In this document: positions 17,633 to 26,787 of the stretch, piece by piece | Numbering within the stretch: position 1 is the first letter of the stretch | How the letters are laid out: every line of letters starts with the position of its first letter | From: an uncultured Verrucomicrobiales bacterium | GTDB lineage: Bacteria; Verrucomicrobiota; Verrucomicrobiia; Verrucomicrobiales; Akkermansiaceae | Assembly: GCA_937928735.1 (NCBI GenBank) | Contig: CALFVF010000019.1 | Coordinates: 1 to 64,000, forward strand | DNA: 64,000 bases | Direction of reading: 5' to 3' | The notes under the pieces: model-generated | The model's database searches: none | What the model was told of the DNA's origin: nothing | The model's input: only the letters and a program-made list of their open reading frames with translations | Translations under genes and position numbers: made by a program

Positions 17633-18289
17633 ATGCACGCATTTATTTTCGACCTCGACGGCACACTCGTGGAGTCTCTGCCCGGTATTGCTAAAGCTCT
17701 CAACACAGCTCTCGCAGAGCACCAACTCCCTGGATACACGCAGCAAGAAGTCGTCCCTTTTATTGGTGACGGCTCATACGCACTCTGCCAAAAGGCCGCG
17801 CCACAGCAGCCCGCTGAGCAAATTCGCTCCATCGAGGCGAGCTTTAAAACGCACTACACGAGATTCTGGAGAGACGGAACAAGCCCCTTTGAGGGAATTC
17901 CCGACTTACTCCAGCGGCTACAGCAAGAGAATATACCTATTGCTATTTTATCTAACAAACCTGATGCTTTCACAAAAGAAATCGTCGCGACTCTCTTCCC
18001 CTTCATCACTTTCACCTCAGTGATGGGACAGACACCACTGATTGCCAAAAAGCCCGATCCCGCTGGTGTTTATGAAATCAAGAAAGACTTCCCCGCATCG
18101 AGCACCATTTATCTCGTGGGAGATTCTTCTGTCGATCTTGCCACAGCCCAGCGAGCCAATATCCGCTCTATCGCTGTCACATGGGGCTATGAGGATAGCT
18201 CTGCCCTAGAAGGAGCATGCCACACCTGCGAGACTATTCCCCAATTAAGAAGTCTCATAGAGGGTCTGATTCAAGGCGAACAAATTTAA
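17633..18289 (+). CDS. gph: HAD-family phosphoglycolate phosphatase-like hydrolase
   Basis: 218 residues with all four HAD motifs: I FDLDGTLVES (nucleophile and acid Asp), II ILSNKPDAFT, III Lys in KKPDPAGVY, IV VGDSSVDLATA. A helical cap (about residues 18-80) marks subclass C1, as in phosphoglycolate phosphatases that hydrolyse 2-phosphoglycolate formed during DNA repair or photorespiration-like side reactions. HAD substrates cannot be assigned securely from sequence, so Gph is the best guess. It is followed after 13 bp by the peptide transporter, likely co-transcribed. Confidence 0.8.
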   Translation: MHAFIFDLDGTLVESLPGIAKALNTALAEHQLPGYTQQEVVPFIGDGSYALCQKAAPQQPAEQIRSIEASFKTHYTRFWRDGTSPFEGIPDLLQRLQQENIPIAILSNKPDAFTKEIVATLFPFITFTSVMGQTPLIAKKPDPAGVYEIKKDFPASSTIYLVGDSSVDLATAQRANIRSIAVTWGYEDSSALEGACHTCETIPQLRSLIEGLIQGEQI

Positions 18290-18302
18290 CTACTAACACA
18301 CT

Positions 18303-20204
18303 GTGCCCTACCAAAGCGAAGCTTCCACAACGAAAGGATTCCCAAAAGGAATTCCCTACATCATCGGCAATGAGGCTGCCGAGCGCTTCTCCTTCTACGG
18401 GATGAAGGCTGCTATGTTTGTCTTCATGACGCAGTACCTGCACCTCATGGGCACTCGAGCCACCGATGCGCTCACTCCTGCTCAAGCAAGTGCGAACCAG
18501 CACTGGTTTGTCACTGCCGTTTATCTAACACCTCTGCTTGGTGCCTTTATCTCTGATCGCTACTGGGGAAAGTACACGACCATTATTTGGCTCTCTCTGG
18601 TGTACTGTGCCGGTCACCTCGCCCTTGCCTACATGGGAATCAGTGGCCCGCCGCAGTGGTGGTTTATCGCAGGTCTTGGGCTCATAGCCATCGGTAGTGG
18701 AGGGATTAAGCCCTGTGTCTCCGCACACGTGGGGGATCAATTCGGGCCTAACAATCAGCACCTTATTCCCAAGATTTTTAACTGGTTCTACTTCTCCATT
18801 AATCTAGGAGCTGCTCTTTCAAATCTTCTGATTCCCTGGATTCTTCTCTGGTATGGCCCTCACTGGGCATTTGGCATACCAGGTATTCTCATGATACTCG
18901 CCACAGTCGTCTTCTGGCTAGGCCGCTATCACTATGTGCATATTCCAGCGGCAGGACCGACCTTCACTGAGCAGCTGTTTTCCAAAGAAGGAGCACGCAC
19001 TATCTTAAGACTGTGCTCTATCTTTCTTTTCATCCCTATCTTCTGGACACTCTTTGACCAGACAGCCTCGAGCTGGGTCTACCAAGCCATTGACATGGAT
19101 AGAGAGCTTTTCGGAATCGAGATTCTTCCCTCCCAAGTACAGGCGGCAAACCCTTTTCTCATTCTCATCCTCATTCCTCTCTTCACCTATGTGATCTATC
19201 CTCTGGTGGAAAAAGTTATCCCTCTCACTCCTCTGCGCAAAATAGGCTTTGGACTCTTTCTCACCGCATTTTCCTTCTGCCTCTCTGCCCTTATTCAGAC
19301 CTGGATCGATGCGGGGCAGGCTCCAAGTATCGCCTGGCAGCTCCTCGCCTACCTCGTCCTTACCTCTGGTGAAATCATGGTTTCTATTGTTTGCCTAGAG
19401 TTCGCCTACACTCAGGCCCCAAAGAGCATGAAATCAATCGTCATGGCACTCTTTCTCGCTTCTGTGGCCCTTGGTAATGGCATTGCCGCTCTGGTGAACA
19501 CAGCCATTCAAATACCCAATCCTCTGGCCAAAGAAACCAAAGAAGCCAGAGCTGCTCTAGAGTCTGGCAATGCGTTGCCTTCTGATAAGAATGAGGCATG
19601 GTATAGCTACCGCTACCCCGGTATGGATGGTCAATCAAACACCAAAGATGACATGCAGACGCATTTCACCAAAGACGGTATCATTGAGCAGCGCGAGATT
19701 CCCTCTGCTAATCGACTCAAAGAAGCCGCTGCCATGATCGAGCACTACTATGCAGATCACAATACCCTCCCCGACACAACCACAGGTCAGAGCCTGATCG
19801 AGTCACAGCGAGATCTCTGGAATAAGCCCTTCACCTACCGCCTACTCAATGGCCAAAGCTTCCGCATCACCTCAAATGGCCCAGACCTCAAAGCCTACAC
19901 AAAATGGGATATGAGCCTGATCGCTAAAACAACCGAGGCAGCTTCTACGCAAGAAACATCGCGCAGAAAGACTTGGCTCGACAAACGTAAAGCAGAACTA
20001 GGACTAACAGAATCAAATCTCAATGATGGCAACACCTCTACCGAAGACACGGCAGATCCCTTTGAGCAGACATTTCAAGTCGGAGGCCTAACGCGTCTCG
20101 AAGGGGCGAATTACTTCTGGTTTTTCACCGCACTCATGACCATCACCGCTCTGCTCTTCATCCCAGTCTCTCTACGCTATAAGCCAACCAAACTCTCTTC
20201 ATGA
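18303..20204 (+). CDS. POT/PTR2 proton-dependent oligopeptide transporter with periplasmic insert
   Basis: 633 residues from a GTG start, chosen because the conserved first helix (GNEAAERFSFYGM, the ExxERFxYY-type proton-coupling motif) needs it. Roughly 12-14 membrane helices follow, including the PTR2-family segments GSGGIKPCVSAHVGDQF and FNWFYFSINLGA. The family imports di- and tripeptides with protons. Unusually, about 185 hydrophilic residues (~410-595) separate the last two helices. The part at ~470-540 (YYADHNTLPDTTTG, DLWNKPFTYRLLNG, FRITSNGPDLKAYTKWDM) resembles the globular domain of GspG-type pseudopilins. The basic C-terminal tail after the last helix places this insert on the outer side. 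It overlaps tatD by ATGA. Confidence 0.9.
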   Translation: MPYQSEASTTKGFPKGIPYIIGNEAAERFSFYGMKAAMFVFMTQYLHLMGTRATDALTPAQASANQHWFVTAVYLTPLLGAFISDRYWGKYTTIIWLSLVYCAGHLALAYMGISGPPQWWFIAGLGLIAIGSGGIKPCVSAHVGDQFGPNNQHLIPKIFNWFYFSINLGAALSNLLIPWILLWYGPHWAFGIPGILMILATVVFWLGRYHYVHIPAAGPTFTEQLFSKEGARTILRLCSIFLFIPIFWTLFDQTASSWVYQAIDMDRELFGIEILPSQVQAANPFLILILIPLFTYVIYPLVEKVIPLTPLRKIGFGLFLTAFSFCLSALIQTWIDAGQAPSIAWQLLAYLVLTSGEIMVSIVCLEFAYTQAPKSMKSIVMALFLASVALGNGIAALVNTAIQIPNPLAKETKEARAALESGNALPSDKNEAWYSYRYPGMDGQSNTKDDMQTHFTKDGIIEQREIPSANRLKEAAAMIEHYYADHNTLPDTTTGQSLIESQRDLWNKPFTYRLLNGQSFRITSNGPDLKAYTKWDMSLIAKTTEAASTQETSRRKTWLDKRKAELGLTESNLNDGNTSTEDTADPFEQTFQVGGLTRLEGANYFWFFTALMTITALLFIPVSLRYKPTKLSS

Positions 20205-21013
20205 TCACAGACTCTCACTGCCACCTCGCTTCTTCCAAGTTTAACCCAGATGAACTCACAGAACTGCTCCAGCGAGCCCGCGATCAGGGGGTTCACCGCA
20301 GTATCACATTAGCCACAAGTCTTCACGATCTCCAAGCGAACCTCGATATAGCGCAGAAATACCCCTCCGTCTACGCCTGCTTAGGTATACATCCCTGTGA
20401 TGTTATGGAGACTCCTGACACCTATCTCACAGAACTCAGCTCCCTTCTCAAACACCCAAAATGTGTCGCCATAGGAGAAACTGGCCTCGACTACTACCAC
20501 CCAGCTCCAGAAGGTTCTACAGAGAGCGAATACAGAGAGCGCCAGAGAAACTTCCTCCACCAACATTTCCAACTAGCTCGCGAGCATGGGAAAAATATCG
20601 TCATCCACACTAGAGATAAGTCTGGCACAGACTCTCTGAAAGACGCTCTCGCTATCTATCAGGAGTATCACAAAGAAGTGAAGGCCGTTTTTCATTGCTT
20701 CCTAGGCCCTTGGCAAAACGCTCTTCCCATCCTCGAACTAGGAGGTCTTGTTTCATTCACAGGTATTAGCACGTTTAAATCCGCTAAGGACTGCCATGAT
20801 GCTGTTATACAGGCGCCAGCAGGAAAATTCATGCTAGAAACAGACGCCCCATACCTCGCCCCTGTGCCCCATCGTGGTAAATGTAACGAACCAGGTTACA
20901 CCAGCCATATCGCCCAGCATATTGCTAACGTGAGGTCTGAAACCCTCCAAGAACTAGCCGCACACACAGAGGCAACCGTGGAAGAGTTTTTTCAAATCCC
21001 AACATCTCCCTAA
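20201..21013 (+). CDS. tatD: TatD-family metal-dependent DNase
   Basis: 270 residues, normal family length. The metal-site motifs are intact: DSHCHL near the start, GIHPCDV, GETGLDYY, VIHTRD, FHCFLG and ETDAPYLAP. TatD enzymes are TIM-barrel nucleases acting on DNA 3' ends in repair and turnover. The ATG overlaps the transporter stop by four bases, giving a phosphatase-transporter-tatD operon. It is followed directly by a solo end of the intergenic repeat family. Confidence 0.9.
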   Translation: MITDSHCHLASSKFNPDELTELLQRARDQGVHRSITLATSLHDLQANLDIAQKYPSVYACLGIHPCDVMETPDTYLTELSSLLKHPKCVAIGETGLDYYHPAPEGSTESEYRERQRNFLHQHFQLAREHGKNIVIHTRDKSGTDSLKDALAIYQEYHKEVKAVFHCFLGPWQNALPILELGGLVSFTGISTFKSAKDCHDAVIQAPAGKFMLETDAPYLAPVPHRGKCNEPGYTSHIAQHIANVRSETLQELAAHTEATVEEFFQIPTSP

Positions 21014-21015
21014 AA

Positions 21016-21041
21016 TAATACCAACTCAAAAAACTAACTGG
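21016..21041 (+). repeat. solo terminal repeat of the intergenic element family
   Basis: TAATACCAA, CTC, an A-run and ACTAACTGG follow the same order as the left end of the long elements at 22432, 24057 and 41947, but no matching right end is present. It starts three bases after the tatD stop. Confidence 0.75.
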
Positions 21042-21240
21042 CATAACCTCCCAGAAAACCTGGTTACACTTGATTATCCTAACAAATTCTCAAAACCCAT
21101 CGAAAAAAATGTCGATACCCTTATAACTTCTCACTATGAATATTGAGAATAAAAGACCCAAAAAAACTTCTCATGCTACATCTAACCTGCTATAGTCAGC
21201 GATTATCTATCAAATAATTAACCGTAGCTAATCGACATCA

Positions 21241-22434
21241 ATGAAGTATTTTTTTCTTACTCTCGCAGCCATCACCCTTCTACCCACCAATCACATCTTG
21301 GCACAAGTTGCCATAAATTCAGCGCAGCCCATTACGCGACGCATTCTTGTTAATCCAATTCGCACTGTAAAAACAGATGGCACAACAGCCACTGTCTGGG
21401 GAACAAATCGTACTGTAGAATTCTACATAAAACAGCAAGTTGATCGCATTCTGAGCCAATCTGGTGTCGATGTACAATTTGCACCTGTCATAGACTTTGT
21501 CAGTGACTTCGCCTATGACGGTAGCCCCATTGACTATACTACAGCAGTGAGACCCCAAGAGGATCTCTTGCGTATTGTGAACTTGGTGGACATCCCAACA
21601 TTTTCTGATAGAGAAGTTATTAATTGTTTCTTTGTTGAAATCGTTCCCTCGTTTAACCAACAAGTCGAGAATGCCACTAATGGCCTCGCCTTTGTCCCGG
21701 GTAATGGAATCGCCATCCATTTCGGAGAGGATTTACTAGAATTTGTGGCAGGAAGGGATGCTCTTGCTAGAACACTGGCCCACGAAATCGCCCATAACCT
21801 CGGCATCGCACACAGTGCCAACAGAATAGAAAACCTAATGAGTCCTGGAGGCTCAACAGGCCGCCTCACACAACCGCAAATTAACGCTATTTTAAATAAC
21901 ACCCCATTTGCTAAGCCTCTTGCAGAAACCACTTACAATGGCTGGAGTAATCTTTTTTCCCTCACGGAGCCTGAGACTGGTGATGATGACAATGATGGCT
22001 TCAATAATCTTCTAGAATACGCCCTAGGCATGGATCCCACCCTAGATGATGTAACAAGAGCACCCCAACCTATGAATATCAACAATCGTGCACTTATCTT
22101 ACGCATTGATAAACAAGAGTCCGCAGTAGAGGATGGAGTCAACTATCAGATCCAAGTGAGCGATGACCTCAATGCTTGGCCGCAAGCGGGCGCCCTGGAT
22201 AGGAACTCATCCACCATTGTCGATGACAATAACGAAGTGGCAGGAGTCACGACAATTCGAGATCAAACCCAGGGCTTCATTCGACTCGCCGTCACTCGGA
22301 CGCCTCCAAGTACTATCACCTCAGTGGCACCAATCAATTCGATAGTTCAACCCAGTATTGACTCTCTCCGCTCCCGTATCTCTGCGTGTGGAGTCGGCAG
22401 CTGTGGCCACACGATTGTACAAGAAGAAGAGTAA
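21241..22434 (+). CDS. secreted metzincin-like zinc metalloprotease
   Basis: 397 residues: a signal peptide ending near HILAQ, a catalytic domain with HEIAHNLGIAH (HExxHxxGxxH zinc site, ~residue 180) and a downstream Met-turn NLMSPGG, then an aspartate-rich segment DDDNDGFNNLLEYALGMDP typical of Verrucomicrobiota exported proteins, and a beta-rich C-terminal domain. Matrixin- or ulilysin-like peptidases of this shape digest external protein, which would fit the peptide transporter encoded just upstream, though that link is inferred. The TAA stop is also the first three bases of a repeat element, so the C-terminus (QEEE) may have been set by the insertion. Confidence 0.85.
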   Translation: MKYFFLTLAAITLLPTNHILAQVAINSAQPITRRILVNPIRTVKTDGTTATVWGTNRTVEFYIKQQVDRILSQSGVDVQFAPVIDFVSDFAYDGSPIDYTTAVRPQEDLLRIVNLVDIPTFSDREVINCFFVEIVPSFNQQVENATNGLAFVPGNGIAIHFGEDLLEFVAGRDALARTLAHEIAHNLGIAHSANRIENLMSPGGSTGRLTQPQINAILNNTPFAKPLAETTYNGWSNLFSLTEPETGDDDNDGFNNLLEYALGMDPTLDDVTRAPQPMNINNRALILRIDKQESAVEDGVNYQIQVSDDLNAWPQAGALDRNSSTIVDDNNEVAGVTTIRDQTQGFIRLAVTRTPPSTITSVAPINSIVQPSIDSLRSRISACGVGSCGHTIVQEEE

Positions 22435-22552
22435 TACCAATGAGGAAAACTAACTGGTAGAAAGCGCGAACAATAAAGCGCGAAAACTCAACAATAGACC
22501 TTGGTTCGTCTTATTCGGTGAATTCTGCTAGATCGTTTTTGCAGTGGTATTA
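22432..22552. repeat. intergenic inverted-repeat element, copy A
   Basis: 121 bp. The left end TAATACCAA...AACTGGTAGAA and the right end TTCTGCTAGATCG...GTGGTATTA are imperfect inverted repeats of about 30 bp. The interior is shorter and different from copies B and C (two GCGCGAA units in place of the shared core). It fills the whole space between two convergent genes, contributes the TAA stop of the protease, and ends one base before the helicase stop codon. Confidence 0.8.
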
Positions 22553-22553
22553 C

Positions 22554-23912
22554 CTAGCGAGGGCGGCGAGTACGACGCCTAGCCGTAGAGCTTGGTTTAG
22601 ACCCATTGCCATCACGTTTTGCACCACCTGCACCACCGCCTGAGTGATTTCTTGAGCCTCCACCAGATTGATTGCGAGAGCGATTTCCACCACCACGGCG
22701 CTGTCCACCTCCGCCTCCTCCGCGCGCTGCCTTCTTAGGGCGTGGTACTCGTGCTCCAAGTGCGGCTTCTGGAAGTGGTGTCTGGGCTTCAAAACCTTCC
22801 ATCTCACGGCGCTCGATCCGCTTTTGAGTCAGGCTCTCGATATCCACGAGAAGGTGCAGTTCCTCAGCAGAGACAAGCGAGACGGCCTGTCCCTCTGATC
22901 CAGCTCGGCCCGTACGACCAATACGGTGAACATAGTCCTCAGCTTGCTCTGGCAAATCGTAGTTCACCACCTGTGGGAGCTGGTCAATATCGATTCCTCG
23001 AGCGGCGATATCTGTAGCGACAAGCACCTTGACACTGCCGTCCTTAAATCCATTCAGTGCTCTAGTTCGTGCATTTTGACTCTTGTTTCCATGAATCGCC
23101 GCAGACTGAATTCCCTTGTTACTGATGAAATCTGAGAGCCTGTTAGACCCGTGCTTGGTTCTACAAAACACCAGTGTCTGAGACCAGTTATTGGACTCGA
23201 TGAGCTCCACGAGAGCCTCTGCTTTACGCCCTTTATCCAGAGGAATAAGATACTGCTCGACAAGTTCAGCTGTTGAGTTCTTCGGGCTAACAGAAATTTC
23301 TAAAGGGTCGTTGATGAGCTCTTTGGCTAATTTGCGAATATCGTCAGAAAATGTCGCCGAAAACATGAGATTTTGGCGGCGCTTGGGTAGTCTCGCGATG
23401 ATTTTTTTAATATCATGGATGAATCCCATGTGCAGCATGCGGTCTGCTTCATCAAGAATGAGAACCTCTAGAGTATCAAACTTGAGAGCTCCTTGGTTCG
23501 CTAGATCGAGAAGGCGCCCTGGTGTAGCGATTAGAATATCCACGCCATGGCGGAGTTTGCTGATCTGAGGATTCGCGGATACACCGCCAAATATCACCTG
23601 AGAACTCAGATTGAGATACTTCCCGTAGGTGGTGACATTCTCAGCCACTTGCGCTGCAAGTTCGCGCGTAGGTGTGAGGATCAAGGCGCGCACCTGCTTG
23701 TCGCGAGCACGTTTCCCCGTAGCTAGTTGGTGGAGAAGAGGGAGAGTAAAGCCTGCTGTTTTACCAGTTCCTGTCTGAGCCGCAGCCATCACATCACGCC
23801 CCGTCATCACAGCTGGAACGGCTTGAGCTTGAATCGGGGATGGAGTGGTATAGCCTTTGTCTTTGATGGCTTTGAGGATTTGAGGATCCAGGCCAAGTTC
23901 ATCGAATGTCAT
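22554..23912 (-). CDS. DEAD-box ATP-dependent RNA helicase (RhlE-like)
   Basis: 452 residues from ATG 23912 (MTFDELGL). An upstream in-frame start at 24065 would lie inside a repeat element and before the conserved Q-motif, so it is rejected. Motifs in order: Q-motif [21 protein letters not shown], Ia [53 protein letters not shown] Gly/Arg/Asn-rich tail (RGG-like, after residue ~380) provides non-specific RNA binding. Likely roles are ribosome assembly or RNA unwinding in the cold. The leader carries a hairpin over the Shine-Dalgarno sequence. Confidence 0.95.
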   Translation of the reverse strand: MTFDELGLDPQILKAIKDKGYTTPSPIQAQAVPAVMTGRDVMAAAQTGTGKTAGFTLPLLHQLATGKRARDKQVRALILTPTRELAAQVAENVTTYGKYLNLSSQVIFGGVSANPQISKLRHGVDILIATPGRLLDLANQGALKFDTLEVLILDEADRMLHMGFIHDIKKIIARLPKRRQNLMFSATFSDDIRKLAKELINDPLEISVSPKNSTAELVEQYLIPLDKGRKAEALVELIESNNWSQTLVFCRTKHGSNRLSDFISNKGIQSAAIHGNKSQNARTRALNGFKDGSVKVLVATDIAARGIDIDQLPQVVNYDLPEQAEDYVHRIGRTGRAGSEGQAVSLVSAEELHLLVDIESLTQKRIERREMEGFEAQTPLPEAALGARVPRPKKAARGGGGGGQRRGGGNRSRNQSGGGSRNHSGGGAGGAKRDGNGSKPSSTARRRTRRPR

Positions 23913-23918
23913 AATATT

Positions 23919-23936
23919 GAGGTCGTAGACCTCCTT
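23919..23936 (-). promoter_or_regulatory. Shine-Dalgarno sequence within a hairpin upstream of the helicase
   Basis: AAGGAGGT (23936-23929) is the best Shine-Dalgarno match in the region but lies 16 bases from the ATG. It overlaps a perfect 6-bp hairpin, GAGGTC-TAC-GACCTC (23933-23919). Folding would mask it; opening by temperature or by the protein's own activity is a possible control. Confidence 0.4.
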
Positions 23937-24056
23937 GAAGAGAGAAGAATTTCTCCAGACAGTGGCCTTACAGCGGCATCTACACTCTGAAATGGTACAA
24001 ATAGCAAGGACGAGATGTCTTTTTACTGTTTGAAAGTAGAATCCAAAGAAAACTGA

Positions 24057-24217
24057 TAATACCAATGAGGAAAACTAACTAGTAGAAAGCGCGAAGAGAT
24101 TTGATGGGAGATCAAGGCGGAACCCATCGGTGATGCGAGCATCTCCGATGAGTGACAACGATGGCATCACCTCAAAGATCTAGTGAATTCGACCAGTTCG
24201 TTTTTTGAGTTGGTATA
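24057..24217. repeat. intergenic inverted-repeat element, copy B
   Basis: 161 bp. The left end TAATACCAATGAGGAAAACT and the right end ACCAGTTCG(T)6GAGTTGGTATA are inverted repeats. The ~100-bp interior (for example GATCAAGGCGGAACCCATCG) is shared with copy C at about 90% identity. It lies in the gap between rlmB and the helicase gene. Confidence 0.85.
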
Positions 24218-24220
24218 AGT

Positions 24221-24258
24221 AAAAATCTCTCTCATGGAGCACGCGCTTAGCGAGAGAG
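24221..24258 (-). terminator. terminator of the eno-ftsB-rlmB operon
   Basis: CTCTCTC and GAGAGAG form a perfect 7-bp stem about 20 bases past the rlmB stop, followed on the minus strand by ATTTTT. It lies directly beside repeat copy B. Confidence 0.65.
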
Positions 24259-24276
24259 TTCTCCAAAAACCGTCGA

Positions 24277-24909
24277 TCAAGCCATACGCTGGCGAACGGC
24301 TTCGTACAGACAGACAGCTGTCGCGACACTGACATTGAGGCAAGGAACCTCTCCCGCCATGGGAAGAGTGATGAGCAAATCACAGTTTTCTTCTGTCAGC
24401 CTGCGCATGCCATCTCCCTCTGCTCCCATCACGATAGCGCATGGAGCGGTAAGGTCGCTCTGATACAAATTCTGCGTTGCCGCATCAGAAGTTCCGATTA
24501 ACCAAACACCTTCTTTTTTCAGGCGCTTCATGGTGCGCGAAAGGTTTGTCACGCGGATAAAGGGTACCGTCTCCGCAGCCCCCACGGCGACTCGCTGCAC
24601 AGTTTCTGTAAGTCCCACAGACTTATCCTTAGGGGCAATCACCGCATGCACTCCCGCACCATCTGCTGTGCGCAGAATCGCTCCTAGATTATGCGGATCC
24701 TGAACACAGTCTAGAATCACCAGTAGTGGTGTCTGCTGCGAGCTTAAGATTTCATCAAGAGCTTCTTCCCCTCTGGCGAGTCCACCCCCTCCTTTTCCCC
24801 GAACGTGTCGGTTATCTCGGGCTTCGTGTTGAGAGCCTGCTGCACTATCTGCTGCATCACTTCTCTTCTCAAACCCGTTTTTCTCCTGCCCCCTGCGTGT
24901 TCTTGCCAT
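24277..24909 (-). CDS. rlmB: SpoU/TrmH-family rRNA 2'-O-methyltransferase (RlmB-like)
   Basis: 210 residues. The SPOUT knot motifs are complete: NLGAILRTA (motif 1, N-x-G-x-x-x-R), VMGAEGDGM (motif 2) and [18 protein letters not shown] (motif 3). RlmB methylates G2251 of 23S rRNA. The first ~60 residues are odd: instead of the usual L30e-like substrate-binding domain there is a hydrophilic, Arg/Lys/Gly-rich stretch with no obvious fold (for example [10 protein letters not shown]). Either the RNA-binding module has been replaced by a disordered basic tail or the protein belongs to another TrmH subgroup. It is last in the minus-strand group with the FtsB-like gene and eno. Confidence 0.75.
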   Translation of the reverse strand: MARTRRGQEKNGFEKRSDAADSAAGSQHEARDNRHVRGKGGGGLARGEEALDEILSSQQTPLLVILDCVQDPHNLGAILRTADGAGVHAVIAPKDKSVGLTETVQRVAVGAAETVPFIRVTNLSRTMKRLKKEGVWLIGTSDAATQNLYQSDLTAPCAIVMGAEGDGMRRLTEENCDLLITLPMAGEVPCLNVSVATAVCLYEAVRQRMA

Positions 24910-24985
24910 ACTATCTCTTTGTTCGCATTTCTAATCAGCTTCGGTAGCGATAGATGGATGATGCCTCCCTTGGTTCTTAAAAACT

Positions 24986-25354
24986 CTAGTTAGAACTAGG
25001 GAAACGAAATACCGTCTCTCCTGGCTTATGAAGATCCAAGCGGTCTCGTGCTTCGATCTCTTTGTATCCAATACCCTCTTGGATAGCTCTATACTTGCGC
25101 CGCTGGAAGTCTCGCTGATCTCGCGCTTCACGCTCCTGGACTTGCACAATACTGAGTTCCTCCTGCATGGCCGCAAGTTTTTGTTTTTGCGGTAAAACCG
25201 TAACTATGACAGCACCGCAACTCGCCAAGACAAAACAAAAGAAAGCAAAGCGATTCATGCTAACCATCTTCTGAGTGCGAGCTTGCACTCTCCGATGGTT
25301 ATAAGAATCTCTGTGTCGGCGTCTAGCGCCCTTTTGGTTTCTCTGGCGAGCCAT
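24986..25354 (-). CDS. FtsB/DivIC-like septum formation initiator
   Basis: 122 residues: an Arg/Gln-rich cytoplasmic start, one membrane helix (~residues 35-55, FAFFCFVLASCGAVIVTVLP), then a periplasmic coiled coil (KLAAMQEELSIVQVQEREAR). This is the shape of FtsB/DivIC proteins, which link FtsL and FtsQ in the divisome. The strong coupling of this family with eno is common in bacteria and supports the call: it starts 33 bp downstream of enolase. Confidence 0.75.
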   Translation of the reverse strand: MARQRNQKGARRRHRDSYNHRRVQARTQKMVSMNRFAFFCFVLASCGAVIVTVLPQKQKLAAMQEELSIVQVQEREARDQRDFQRRKYRAIQEGIGYKEIEARDRLDLHKPGETVFRFPSSN

Positions 25355-25386
25355 GGTGGTGTGTTTGATACAAACACCTTATAGCA

Positions 25387-26691
<1,305 letters not shown>

Positions 26692-26787
26692 TTAGATTGT
26701 TTATTAAAATGTAGCCTCACCGAGCTCTTTGGCTCTGTTTATGGCTGTTCGCTGCTTATTGTATCTCTCAAAGATTTTTGTGAGAAT

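Noticed and set aside
23913-24065. N-terminal extension of the helicase to 24065
   Set aside because: It would start inside repeat copy B and encode non-conserved sequence; the Q-motif start is at 23912.
25358-25380. Inverted repeat between eno and the FtsB-like gene as a terminator
   Set aside because: No U-tract follows and the next gene starts at once; it is more likely a leader stem or chance.
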